Below are positions 48,889 through 59,100 of a stretch of 64,000 nucleotides of DNA, in pieces (within the stretch, counting starts at the first letter, position 1; each line of letters opens with the position of its first letter). The stretch covers positions 5,394,001 through 5,458,000 of the forward strand of contig NZ_JACCBT010000001.1 of assembly GCF_013409045.1 (NCBI RefSeq). The letters run 5' to 3'. This DNA is from Actinomadura citrea. GTDB lineage: Bacteria; Actinomycetota; Actinomycetes; Streptosporangiales; Streptosporangiaceae. The translations under genes and the position numbers were made by a program. The notes beneath the pieces were generated by a model. It was not told the DNA's origin, searched no databases, and saw only the letters and a list, made by a program, of their open reading frames with translations.

Positions 48889-51800
48889 CCGTCCTCGGGC
48901 CCGTCGTCGTAGAGGTGGCCGCCGACGTCGGGACGGTCGTCGGCGGAGATCCACGGGGTGGCGCCGGGCCCGTCGGCGGGGGCGCCGGACCCGGCGGCCT
49001 CGGTCAGCGGGAACTCGCGGTCCTTCTCCTTGAAGGCGACCTTGTCCGGGTCGATCTTCTCGATGTCGGGCTTCTCGGTCTCCTTCGGGTCCATCACGTT
49101 GACCTCCTTGGTGATCGCCTGGGTCGCGCAGAGCACGGTGATCGTGTGCCGGCCGACCGGGAGGTTCAGCGAGACGCCCGGCGAGACGGTGGAGCCCTTG
49201 GGCACGGAGGTCGTGCCCCATGTGCTGTTGCCCAGCCGGACGGTGACCGGCACCGCGCGCGGCGCCGCGGCGTTCAGCACGGCCCGGATGGACGCCGCGT
49301 ACCCCTGGACCCAGGTGGTCGGGAAGGCCGCGCCGTTGCCCTGCGTCACGTCGACCATGCCCGCGACGACCACCGAGTAGGACGGCGACATGGCGCCGAA
49401 GGGCGCGGTCTGCGCCATCTGCATCCGCAGCTGGTAGGTGCCCGGGGTGTCGGGGTGGAGCTGCGCCCCGGCGCTGGTGGTCTCCCCTGGCCGCACCGGG
49501 TTGGTGCTCAGGGACATGTCGGTCGGGCTCAGCGGGTCGCCCGACGCGCCGTGCAGGTTGATCATCCGGTGGCCCATCTCCCGGTACCAGCCGGCGGTAC
49601 CGGTGTTCTGGATGGTGAACCACACGTACGGGCTGTCCCCGGCGACGATCGTGCCGGGCGGCATGGACGCCGCGACCGTGGCTGACAGCTGGGTGCCGGT
49701 GACCTGCGCGACCGTGATCGTGCGGTCCGGGGTCGGCTGGCCCCAGGTCTCGGTGACGCCGCCCGGGATGCCGCCGACCATGGTCACCTTGCCCATCCGG
49801 AACGAGCCGGTGAGCGTGGTGGGGCTGGTCCCGCCGGCCGCCGGGAAGGTGATCGTCACCTCCTGGCCGGGCTGCACCACCAGAGGTACGGGGATCGCCG
49901 TCAGGCGCTCGGTGCTGTAGTTCGCCTTGACGTAGACGAGCTGGACGAACCCCCCCACCGGCAGCAGGGCGTGCCCGGCCTCGGGCCGCCACGCGCTGTT
50001 GCCGGTATTGCGGACCCGCACCGTCAGGGTCTCCACCTGGGAGGTGTACATGGTCTGCGGCACGCTGATCGACGTCGCGGTGGCGTCGAAGAGCGGGGTG
50101 TCGATGTCGACCGGGCGGATCTTCCACTGCTGGTTGGGCAGCCCCTGGTACTCGGTGACCACCGTCCGCGGGCCGTTCTCCATCCATTCGGGCCCGCCGT
50201 CGACGCTCAGGCACCGGGTGGTGCCCTTGAGGTAGATGACCACGTGGCCGTCTCCGGTGGAGACCGGCTGCCAGAGCTGGGTGGCGGCGGGCGCGCCGGG
50301 CTGCGGCGGCGGGGCCTGGAACACCGCGGACAGGTCGGGCTTCTCCAGGGGGCCGGCGGTCAGCAGCAGCCCGCTGTTCCAGGCGGCGATGGTGAAGTAG
50401 GCGTGGTCGTGCCACCGGAACGCCCACTGCTGGTTGGTGCCGCCGTGCAGCGGCCAGGTGATGATCGGGACGTAGGGGTCGACGACGTGGGCGCCACCGG
50501 TGACGTCGAGGTACTGTCCGTTGTGCCGGGCGGCCACGGTGTGGCGGCGGTACCCGTCCTTGGGCTCGTAGGTGCCGGGGTTGGACGGGTCGAAGATCTT
50601 GATCTCCGGGATGCCCGTCTCGGGGAGGGTGAGCAGCGGGTCGGCGAGGTCGCCCGCGGTGGTGGTGGTCAGGGCGGGGCGGCCCTCGGCGTCGGTGACG
50701 ACGCGGATCTGGCGGGCGTCGCCCTGCGGCATGCCGGCCGGGTGGCCGTTGACGCGGGGCTGCATCCAGAAGTCGAACCGGCCGCTGCGGATCAGCTCCA
50801 TGGTGTTCTGGGCGCTCAGCGACCAGGACCGGCCGCCGTTGGAGCCGCCGACGCGCTTGATCGGGCTGCCGGGCACGATCCGGGGCACCTGGCTGACCGC
50901 CTCGACGTCCACGCGGACGGCGTACTGCTCCCAGCTCGCGTCGACCAGGCCCAGCCGCAGCCAGCCCTCCTCGACGCGGGGCGCCCGGACCGGCGGGCTG
51001 CCCTCGGCGGCGCCGGCGCCGCCGGGCGGCAGCACCGTCACCTCGTCTGCGGCCCAGGTGTAGGGGTCGGCGCGGTGCAGCCACGTCCAGGTGCCGTGTA
51101 CGTCGGCGGGCAGCGGCAGCCGGCGGTGCTCGGCGTCGGCCAGGACCGGGCCGTGCCGGAACGTCGGCGTCATCTTCGCCAGCGGCTCGGCCACCCAGGA
51201 GCGGCGCATGCCGACGGCCTTGGCGGGCAGCAGCCCGGTCCGCACGTGGACCTGGCAGTTGGGCGCCACCAGCAGCGTCAGCGGCACCGGGACGCCGGGC
51301 CGCACGATCAGCGGGTCGCCGGTGACGTACCGTTCGGCCAGCGGCTCGCCGGACTCGCGGGCGGCCTCCAGCACGGCCGGGTCGATGACCCTCAGGATGC
51401 CGGGGTCGTCGCCGGCCAGGTAGCCGACCAGGCCGTCCTCGAACCTGTCCAGGGCGCCCAGCGCCACCTCGATCGGGACGCCGCCCAGGGCGGGGTCGGC
51501 GGCCGGGTCGTCGACCTCGACCAGCAGCTCGGCGCGCAGCACCGCGACGGGGTGGCCCAGCAGCATGGCGAGGTGCTCCTCGCCGGCCTCGCCGGTGAAG
51601 TCGATCGTCCACCAGGTCGTGTCGATGACCTTGAGCAGCGACGACAGCGCCGTCGGGTCGTAGGGGCCGCCGCGACGATCGGCCCCGACGACGCCGGAGG
51701 CCAGCCCGGCCAAGGCCGGGTGCCCGATCGCGTCGGCCGGGTCGGCGCCCAGCCGGCCGGGGCGGCCGGGCCGGGCGGGGTCGTCCTCCCAGACGGTCGC

Positions 51801-54158
51801 GCCGGTGCCGTCGGCGCGCAGCCGGCCCAGGCCGCCTCCGGCGGGGTCGAAGAACTCCGCCGAGCCGTCCACGAAGTCGGGCATCAGGAACCCGGCGACG
51901 GGGCTGATGGTGTCGTCGGCCTCGACGGTGGCGCCGGCGGCGTTGGTGCGGCCGTCGGCGGCGACGTAGCGCAGGATCACCCGCGCCGGTGCGGTGAAGC
52001 GGGGCGCCAGGACGAGGGTGCCCGGGTCGTCGTCGGCGGCCGCGGACGGCGGCACGAGCGTCGGCGGCCCGGCGGAGCGGGCGCCCGAGGCCATCTCGAC
52101 GACCTGGCCGTAGGTGTCCACCAGCCGCAGCCGGGTCAGCTTCGTGCGGCCCGCGCGCAGCGGCGCGGGAGGGGTGAGCAGCGGCGGGCGGGTGTCGCCG
52201 CCGACCAGGTCGCCCTGCTGCTCGCCGCGCAGCATGCTCATCAGGCCGTCCAGGCGGCCGCCGAGCAGGTCGAGCAGCTCGACGTCGGCGGGCGCGGCGG
52301 CGGGGCCGGCCATGCCGGTGGCGACGGCCTTGCGCTGGGCGCGCAGGGTCGCGCCGGCCAGCACGGACGCGGGGCCGGCGGCCAGCGGTGCGCGGCCCTG
52401 GAACGTCCTGGCGGGCTCGGCCACCGCGGGCGGGGGCGCCCCCTCCAGGTCGGTGTCGCCGAGCCGCCAGCCGGTCGCGGCGAGTGGCTCGTAGCGCAGC
52501 TCCCAGTCGGCGTGCAGCGGGTTCCACGGGCGCGCGGGCGGGGTGACCGCGACCGGTGAGGGCAGCGCGCCGCCATTGGCCGCCGGGGGCAGGGAGGGGT
52601 CCCAGGTCGCCCACCAGTCGGTGCGGGCCAGGGCCGGGGACCGCTCGCCGCCGACGGGCGGCGGGGCCGAGCCGGGGTCCAGCGCGGCCAGCTCGACCAT
52701 CAGGTCCTGGCACAGCGCCGGGACGCCGGTACGCAGGACGCTCCCGTCCAGCCGCCCGGCGGGCGCGCCGCCGCTGCCGTCGGCGGCGGCGCCGAGGCTG
52801 GCGACCGTCTGGCCGCCGAGCCGGACGGTGAGGCGGGCGTCGCCCTCGAACCGGCCGTCGCCGCCGTGCTTGAAGCTGCGGCCGCCGCCCTGCACGACCA
52901 GCACCGGGTCGGCGGCCTCGAACAGCCGGGGCCGGGCCCGCTCGACGCCGACGAACTGCCCGGCCACGGTGGTGCCCGCGGCCGCCGAGGCGGCGGGTTC
53001 GGCGGCCGGGCGAGGGTCGGCGGCCTGCCAGATGGTCTCCTGGTGCGGGACGTCCGGGGCGGCGCCGAACCGCATCGCGTGCAGCGCGGCGGTCAGCCGG
53101 GACTCCCCGTCGGGGCTGGTGCCGCCGCCGGTGGCGCCGGCGGCCTCGCCGTCGGCCTGGGCGAGGAACGCGCGGACGGCGGTCAGCCGGGCGGGGTCGC
53201 CGCCGTCCTCGGCCGACAGCGCGGCCAGGGCGTCCACCAGCGACTCGGCCAGGGCCAGCCGGATCGCCCCCGGGTCGGGCCGGTAGTCGGTCTCTGCGGA
53301 CAGGACGCCGCCCAGGTCGCCGTTCCAGCCGGTGCCGGGCCAGCCGATCGACACGGCGCTGCCGTGCAGGATGAGGCCGGTGGGCGTGGGCGCCAGCCCG
53401 TTGTACTGGTCCCCCGGCAGCCGCCAGCGCTGGTCGGCGAGGTGGTCGGTGAACGCCTTCCAGCCCGCGGTGTCGGCGCGGCGCAGGGGGTCGAGCTCGG
53501 GGTGGGCGTACCAGCCGCAGACCAGGTAGGCGACGGGCCCCTCGGCGTCGGTGAGGGGATCGTGGAAACCGAGCCTGCCCTCGACGTTGTCGTAGTACGC
53601 CGCCCAGCCGAAGTCCCCGTGGCCGAGCGCGGTGAGCGGCTTGGCGGGCACCGCGCCGGGCGCGGGCGCGGACCACTGCTCCAGCGGAGTCACCGTGGGC
53701 GGGGTGCCGGGCGCGGCCCCGGCGGCGTCCAGGATCCAGGCGCGGACGGCGCGGGGCTTGGGGCCCGCCTTGGCCGACAGCCTGGCCACCAGCCACCGCT
53801 CGGGCAGGGCGGGGAAGACCACCGGCCCCGGTTCGCCGCCGGTGGGCGGCGCCTGCTCGGCGTGGGTGAGCGCGTCGGGGACCGCCCAGTGCAGGTAGGC
53901 GCCGGTGGCGCGGGGCGCCGCGCGGTCGGTGAACGGGTCGGCCTGGAGCATCTGGACCGCGTCGCCGCCGGGGACGGGCTCGCGCATGGCGGTGTCGGCC
54001 CACTGCGCCGGGCCGTCGCCGGCGCGCAGGGCCAGCACGTCCAGCGCGACCGGGACCAGCAGCCATGAGGCGGCGTCGGGCGCGGCGGCCGTGGTGAGGA
54101 CCGGCTGTGATTCGTGCACGTTCTCCCCCGGGGTGCGGCGTCCCGCGTCGCCGCTCAT
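48885..54158 (-). CDS. 1,757-aa protein with ricin-B-like lectin and two NBR1-like Ig domains
   Basis: ATG 54158 overlaps the upstream stop; the stop overlaps the next start. No signal peptide or membrane helix. Residues 1-1200 are an unknown conserved-looking region (ASWLLVPVALDVLALRAGDG near the start, TTWWTIDFTGEAGEEHLAML, LLGHPVAVLRAELLVEVDDP in the middle). Residues about 1215-1350 form a ricin-B-like lectin with QxW motifs (TNQQWAFRW, ATQLWQPVS, PNQQWKIRP). Residues about 1353-1455 and 1490-1597 are NBR1/FW-type Ig domains (VRVRNTGNSAWRPEAG, FTIQNTGTAGWYREMG). A further Ig-like domain and a charged tail follow. The lectin part suggests binding of glycans on a cell or wall surface. Confidence 0.75.
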   Translation of the reverse strand: MSGDAGRRTPGENVHESQPVLTTAAAPDAASWLLVPVALDVLALRAGDGPAQWADTAMREPVPGGDAVQMLQADPFTDRAAPRATGAYLHWAVPDALTHAEQAPPTGGEPGPVVFPALPERWLVARLSAKAGPKPRAVRAWILDAAGAAPGTPPTVTPLEQWSAPAPGAVPAKPLTALGHGDFGWAAYYDNVEGRLGFHDPLTDAEGPVAYLVCGWYAHPELDPLRRADTAGWKAFTDHLADQRWRLPGDQYNGLAPTPTGLILHGSAVSIGWPGTGWNGDLGGVLSAETDYRPDPGAIRLALAESLVDALAALSAEDGGDPARLTAVRAFLAQADGEAAGATGGGTSPDGESRLTAALHAMRFGAAPDVPHQETIWQAADPRPAAEPAASAAAGTTVAGQFVGVERARPRLFEAADPVLVVQGGGRSFKHGGDGRFEGDARLTVRLGGQTVASLGAAADGSGGAPAGRLDGSVLRTGVPALCQDLMVELAALDPGSAPPPVGGERSPALARTDWWATWDPSLPPAANGGALPSPVAVTPPARPWNPLHADWELRYEPLAATGWRLGDTDLEGAPPPAVAEPARTFQGRAPLAAGPASVLAGATLRAQRKAVATGMAGPAAAPADVELLDLLGGRLDGLMSMLRGEQQGDLVGGDTRPPLLTPPAPLRAGRTKLTRLRLVDTYGQVVEMASGARSAGPPTLVPPSAAADDDPGTLVLAPRFTAPARVILRYVAADGRTNAAGATVEADDTISPVAGFLMPDFVDGSAEFFDPAGGGLGRLRADGTGATVWEDDPARPGRPGRLGADPADAIGHPALAGLASGVVGADRRGGPYDPTALSSLLKVIDTTWWTIDFTGEAGEEHLAMLLGHPVAVLRAELLVEVDDPAADPALGGVPIEVALGALDRFEDGLVGYLAGDDPGILRVIDPAVLEAARESGEPLAERYVTGDPLIVRPGVPVPLTLLVAPNCQVHVRTGLLPAKAVGMRRSWVAEPLAKMTPTFRHGPVLADAEHRRLPLPADVHGTWTWLHRADPYTWAADEVTVLPPGGAGAAEGSPPVRAPRVEEGWLRLGLVDASWEQYAVRVDVEAVSQVPRIVPGSPIKRVGGSNGGRSWSLSAQNTMELIRSGRFDFWMQPRVNGHPAGMPQGDARQIRVVTDAEGRPALTTTTAGDLADPLLTLPETGIPEIKIFDPSNPGTYEPKDGYRRHTVAARHNGQYLDVTGGAHVVDPYVPIITWPLHGGTNQQWAFRWHDHAYFTIAAWNSGLLLTAGPLEKPDLSAVFQAPPPQPGAPAATQLWQPVSTGDGHVVIYLKGTTRCLSVDGGPEWMENGPRTVVTEYQGLPNQQWKIRPVDIDTPLFDATATSISVPQTMYTSQVETLTVRVRNTGNSAWRPEAGHALLPVGGFVQLVYVKANYSTERLTAIPVPLVVQPGQEVTITFPAAGGTSPTTLTGSFRMGKVTMVGGIPGGVTETWGQPTPDRTITVAQVTGTQLSATVAASMPPGTIVAGDSPYVWFTIQNTGTAGWYREMGHRMINLHGASGDPLSPTDMSLSTNPVRPGETTSAGAQLHPDTPGTYQLRMQMAQTAPFGAMSPSYSVVVAGMVDVTQGNGAAFPTTWVQGYAASIRAVLNAAAPRAVPVTVRLGNSTWGTTSVPKGSTVSPGVSLNLPVGRHTITVLCATQAITKEVNVMDPKETEKPDIEKIDPDKVAFKEKDREFPLTEAAGSGAPADGPGATPWISADDRPDVGGHLYDDGPEDG

Positions 54159-54919
54159 TCGAAGACCTGCCGGTACGGGCGGCTCAGCAGCGCGGCGGCG
54201 AGCGGTCCCGGGCCGGCCCTGCCGCCCCGGCCCGGCTGCTTGGCCACATCGGCGGCCAGCCTGACGATGTCGACGGTCTGGGGCGCGCGCATCTGGACCG
54301 GGACGTTCGCCCCGGCCGTGTTCGGCGCCGGCGGGACGACCAGCCCCCCGGTCTGGGGATCGACGTGGAAGCCGTGGCCCAGTTCGCGGTGCGGTTCCTC
54401 GATCCAGACCGCGGACGGCACCTGCGGCCACAGCACCAGCAGCAGCGTCGGCGCCAGTGCCTCGAACCGCAGCGGCTCGATCGGGTCGAGCCCCGCGGGC
54501 TTGGCGTCGCGCGGAGGCACCGGATCGGCGAACGCCAGGATCTGCGACGTCGGCCACTGCGCCACCAGGGTGGAGCGCAGCAGCATTCCCGCCACCGGCC
54601 CCGAGGCGGCGGCGGTGCGCATCCTGCTCCGGTACAGCTCGGTGTGCCGGGCGGCGAGCGCGCTCGCCCGGCTGCCCGTCCCGCCGACGCTCAGCACGCC
54701 CTCGGTCAGCGCCTCCAGCCACTCGCCGTCCACGATGAAGAAGCGGACCGACTCCTCGGGCAGCAGGGCCGGGTCTGGGACGATGTGGTCGAACGGGATG
54801 CCCATCAGCCGGTGGTAGCGGTCGACGGCCTCGGTGACGGCCTGCGGCGGCTCGCCGGCGCTCAGCCCCTCGGCCGCCGCCATGCCCCGCTTGAGCGCCG
54901 CGCGCCCTGCCTCGCTCAT
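54155..54919 (-). CDS. 254-aa conserved-looking protein of unknown function in the giant-protein operon
   Basis: ATG 54919 overlaps the upstream stop and its own stop overlaps the lectin gene start. The sequence PDPALLPEESVRFFIVDGEW then LEALTEGVLSVGG, a middle SQILAFADPVPPRD, and a C-terminal region EPHRELGHGFHVDPQTGG. It is soluble, without signal or helix of membrane length. I do not recognise the family; the spacing of motifs suggests a single globular domain and a basic, Gly-rich tail. Confidence 0.65.
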   Translation of the reverse strand: MSEAGRAALKRGMAAAEGLSAGEPPQAVTEAVDRYHRLMGIPFDHIVPDPALLPEESVRFFIVDGEWLEALTEGVLSVGGTGSRASALAARHTELYRSRMRTAAASGPVAGMLLRSTLVAQWPTSQILAFADPVPPRDAKPAGLDPIEPLRFEALAPTLLLVLWPQVPSAVWIEEPHRELGHGFHVDPQTGGLVVPPAPNTAGANVPVQMRAPQTVDIVRLAADVAKQPGRGGRAGPGPLAAALLSRPYRQVFE

Positions 54920-56133
54920 GACCGTCCCTCCGCTGCGGTTCCGGCGTCCTGCGGGAGCGCGCCGTTGGGTGTGCCGCCGTCGGCGCCGGGCGCCTCCGCC
55001 GGGGTGAGCGCGCCGTCGCGCCGGGCGTGCAGGCGGCGGACGCGATCGGGGACGCCCCAAGGGTCGGCGGTCGCGCCCGACAGGCGCGCCACCGTCTCGG
55101 CCGCGACGTCGCCCGGGGTGGATCCGGCCGCGAACGCGGGCGGGCCCAGGCCCGACATCAGGTCGCGGCGGCGCCACTCGCTCAGCTCGCGGACCAGGGA
55201 CCGGTCGGCGGCGGCCAGCAGCCGGCCGAGCGTGCGGGCGGTGGACAGGCTCACGTCCGTCTCAGCCTCGGCGGCCACGGCCGGCTCGTCGGCGACGCCC
55301 ACGATCGGGCCCCGGTACAGGGCGACGCCCGGCGTCCCGTCCCGGCGGGTGTGGTCCAGGCGGGCGGGGTGCCCGGCGGACAGGCCGAACGCGGCCGCGT
55401 TCTGCGCGACGCCCGCCGCGACCTTCTGGAAGGTGCCCGAGCTCCCGGACTTGAACGTCCAGTCGTGCAGTACCGGCAGGGTGACGGTCGCCGGGACACT
55501 GCCGCGGTCCAGGACGGCGCCGTGGTCGGCCAGCGAGACCAGGCACATGTTGTAGGCGCGCCCTGCGACCGGGAGGCGGCCGGTCATCACCACCGCGACC
55601 CATCCGTCGTCGTCGCGGGCGGTGTCCGGGCCGCCGGGGGCGACCTGGCGGGCGTGGCACAGCAGCGGCACCTCGGCCCGCAGGGGCAGCGCGGCCCGAG
55701 CCACGTCCGCGCTCATCGACACCGTCGTGTAGCGGGTGCCGTCCGGCGCGGCCACGTTGCGGTTGATGGTGGCCTCGTTCACGTCCAGTAGCAGCAGCGC
55801 CAGCCACGGAGTGCTGGTGGAGGGGGCCACCGCCTTCTCCCAGGGCAGGGTGCGGCGGCGCAGCACCACATGCCCCAGCGTGGTGGTGTAGGCCCCCGCT
55901 GAGTCGGGCGGCGGGTACACCGACAGGATCTCGCTGGGGTCCAGCCGGTACTTCGCCCCGGCCACCTTGACCCACCGGTCCTCGGTGAACACCTCCAGCG
56001 GCTGCGCGCCCGCGTGGTCGGCGGTGGCGCTGTGCTCGACGGTGGTGGTCACCCGGACCCGGTAGGTGTCGTCGCGCAGTCCGGGGGCGACTCCGTCGTA
56101 GAAGTCGATCCGTCCCGGTTCCAGTTCGGTCAT
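54916..56133 (-). CDS. 405-aa protein of unknown function in the giant-protein operon
   Basis: ATG 56133 overlaps the stop of the giant gene; stop overlaps the next start. Notable stretches: VRVTTTVEHSATADHAGAQP, IDFYDGVAPGLRDDTYRV at the start, LPVLHDWTFKSGSSGTFQKV in the middle, GVALYRGPIVGVADEP, and a helical end (LGRLLAAADRSLVRELSEWR). Beta-rich first half, helical C-terminus, no signal peptide, no recognisable catalytic motif. The strict coupling with the giant protein argues for a complex with it. Confidence 0.65.
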   Translation of the reverse strand: MTELEPGRIDFYDGVAPGLRDDTYRVRVTTTVEHSATADHAGAQPLEVFTEDRWVKVAGAKYRLDPSEILSVYPPPDSAGAYTTTLGHVVLRRRTLPWEKAVAPSTSTPWLALLLLDVNEATINRNVAAPDGTRYTTVSMSADVARAALPLRAEVPLLCHARQVAPGGPDTARDDDGWVAVVMTGRLPVAGRAYNMCLVSLADHGAVLDRGSVPATVTLPVLHDWTFKSGSSGTFQKVAAGVAQNAAAFGLSAGHPARLDHTRRDGTPGVALYRGPIVGVADEPAVAAEAETDVSLSTARTLGRLLAAADRSLVRELSEWRRRDLMSGLGPPAFAAGSTPGDVAAETVARLSGATADPWGVPDRVRRLHARRDGALTPAEAPGADGGTPNGALPQDAGTAAEGRS

Positions 56134-59100
56134 TTCCGTCCCCCGTCGTTGTCGGCGGCGGCCCAGCGCACCACGGCGGGCCGCGTCCCGGCCGCGGCGA
56201 GCGCTTGGCCGGCCCCTTCGTCGGCTGCCTCGTCCTCGCGCCGCGCGACCGCGTGCACCGCGACCGCGGACCAGCCGCCGGGCAGTTCCAGATCCACCTG
56301 CACCGGCAGGTCCGCGCCGTGGTCGCGGGGCGGCACCTGGACCAGCAGGCCCATCCCCGAGGCGGTGCGCAGGGCCTCGCCGCGGACGGTGCGGCCGTCG
56401 ATGGTGACGGCGCCGTCCAGGTCGGCGGCGGCCCCGGCGGTGCCGTCAGCGCGCTCCACCAGGACCTGCACGACCGTGGTGGCCGGTGGCAGCAGCGTCC
56501 GGCAGCCGCCCCGGTTCCGCAGCAGGTCTCCGGCGCTGAGCAGGACGACCTGGTCGGGCGCGGCGGGCATCGGCACCGGGCCGTCCGGCAGCAGCGTCGC
56601 CCGCCCGGCCAGCGCCACACCCGGCAGCACCTGGACGACGGGCGTCCCGACATGCCAGCCCGGGGCCCCGGCGGGCAGGCCCGCCACGTCGCCGACCATG
56701 ACGTGCGAGGTGCCCTCCGGCGGGGTGAACGCCTTGGCCGCGGCGTCCACGACGCGGTCGGCCAGCACGTGCCCGGACCCGGACACGCACACCACCCGCG
56801 CCCGGCCGTGCTCGACGGCCAGCCGCGCGCGCTCCCCGGCGGAGACGCGCCACACGTACCCCGTCTCGGGGGCGAGCGCGACGGCGTCGTCGGTCGCGGC
56901 GAGCGCGGCCAGGGGCGCCGGTGCGGGCCTGGTCACCCGGCGGCCGCCGGGGTGCACCACCCCGATCAGCCTCGGCCCCGGGGCAGCCGGCGTGCGGCGG
57001 GTCGGGGCGGGCGGCGCCGGTTCGGCGGTCAGGGCCGTGGCCGCCCGGGCGCGCCCGGCGGGCGCCCCGAACGGCAGCGGGGTGCTGACGGCGGTGATCT
57101 CGGGCCGGACCGTCACCGGGGCACCGGTGGGGGTGGTGATGAAGTCCAGGTCGACGCCGCCGAGCGCGGACAGGCCGTCCACGTTCTGCGGCTGGTCGCC
57201 GGGGGCGGGGGCGGGCTGCCACAGCGCCGCCTGGAAGCCGCCCTGCCGCGGCGTCACCACCATCGAGTTCGGCGCGGCGCCGTTCGATCCGGTTACCGCG
57301 ACCTGGTGGGTGACGCGGAAGTACGGCAGGACCTTGTTCCCGCACGGCGTCGGGTGCAGCGGGGCGGGCCCGCCGACGGTGATGCCGGTGAGCGGGACCG
57401 CGGTCTCGCCGACCTTGGCGCGCGTCGCCGGGATGCGGCTCTCGGTGCGCAGCCGCGCCGCCGCCTGGACCGGCCACGGGTTGGCCTGTGACCCGTCGGG
57501 CGGGTTCGCGCCGGTCGCGGCCGGGCCGGTGTCGGCCGCGGCGCCCGCCGAGACCGCCACCACCGCCGGGCCGGTGGGCCCGGCCAGGTAACGGCGGCTG
57601 AAGGCCAGCCAGGTCAGGTACGCCGGCGGGGGCGGTACCGGGTCGCCGATGTGCACCGTCACCGAGGCGACCGCCAGGTCGACCCGGGCGCGGCCGTGCA
57701 GCGGCGGCCCCTCGATCTGGAGCGACACGCCCAGGCTGACACTGACCCGGATCGTCACACAGGCGATGAAGCACACCCGCAGCCGGAACGTCGCGCCGAC
57801 CTCCACGCCCATGTCGACGCGGTAGTAGAACGGGTCCCAGCCCAGCAGGACGTCCAGCCACGCGGTGAACCACAGCCGGACGATGTCGGTGTTGTAGGCG
57901 GCCTCGATCCGGCCGCCGAACATCATGAACCCGGGCACGACGGCGAAGTACGCCTCACCCTTGACCGAGATCTCCTTGGAGACCGCCCAGCGGATGCCGA
58001 CGCGCGGCACCACCGGGAAGCCCTCGGGGTCGAACCACGGCGAGTAGCCGCCGATGGTCAGCACGAACCGGCGTTCGCGGAACCAGATGACGAACGCGAA
58101 GCCGCCGGTGAGCTGGCAGTCGCGCGACAGCAGCCAGGAGTTGTCGGTGAGCTGGGCGCGGATGGACAGCAGGCTCTCGGTGGAGTCGAACCGGGCGTTG
58201 ATCGCGAGCTCGACGTTGGCGATGGCCGGCCCGGCCATCGGCAGCACCATGCGCGAGACGCCGAGCAGGCCGACCTGGAAGCCGCGGTCGAGGGCGGCGT
58301 AGGCGACCGCGCTGGTGTGCACCAGCTCGAAACTGGAGAACCGCACGCCCGCCGCGACCCAGTGGCTGCCCCGGCGGGCCGGGGCGACCTTGCGCAGCGC
58401 GGCGAGCTGCGATTCGGGGTCGCGGGGCTGCCCGACGCCGCCTTCCTGGACCGCCTGCACCAGCGGGAAGGACGCGGCGGCGATCGGGTCGGTGGGGACC
58501 ACCAGCGCCCGGTTGTAGCCGACGCCGCCCGCCAGGCCCTCGACGAACAGGTAGGGCGGGCCGCCCAGCGCGAACGGCAGCGCGACGAACACGAACAGCG
58601 AGGTGACGCCGTCGGCGCCCTTGGAGTAGCCGCCGATCGCGGTGAAGCCGCGGCCTGCCACGTCGACCGACAGTTCGCCGGTGTACTCGGCGACGCCGTC
58701 GGCCACCGTCCGGGTGAGCCCGCCGGCGACCCGCACCGAGGGCAGGTCCAGCGAGACCGCCAGGCCGTCCAGGCCGACCTCCCACTCGCCGGGCTCGGCC
58801 AGGTCGTCCAGCGGGACCAGCAGCCGCAGCCCGTCCGGTTTGATCGACATGCCGGCCAGGGCGAGGCTGCCGTCGAAGAACAGCGCGACGGCGTCGGGGT
58901 GGCCGGCGTGCTCGGGGCCGGTGAGCTTGCGGTGGGCCAGGCCGAGCTGGTCCAGGTGCAGCGGGCCGAACGACTTCTGCACCGGGAGCCAGCGAGGCTC
59001 GGCGTTGTCGGTGCCGTTCAGCACGACCTGCGGCCCGGTCGGGCCGGAGGCGACCACCACGTCGATCGGCGGGTTGGCAGGGGTGCCGTCGCCGGTCCCG

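Noticed and set aside
49971..52559. 862-codon plus-strand open frame opposite the lectin gene
   Set aside because: Antisense shadow rich in Gly/Arg/His; no family features.
48235..54066. Long minus-strand open frame of about 1,900 codons overlapping the lectin gene in another frame
   Set aside because: Its first 1,700 codons are Arg/Pro/Gly-rich shadow sequence of the 1,757-aa gene; only the last 218 codons (from GTG 48888) are real.
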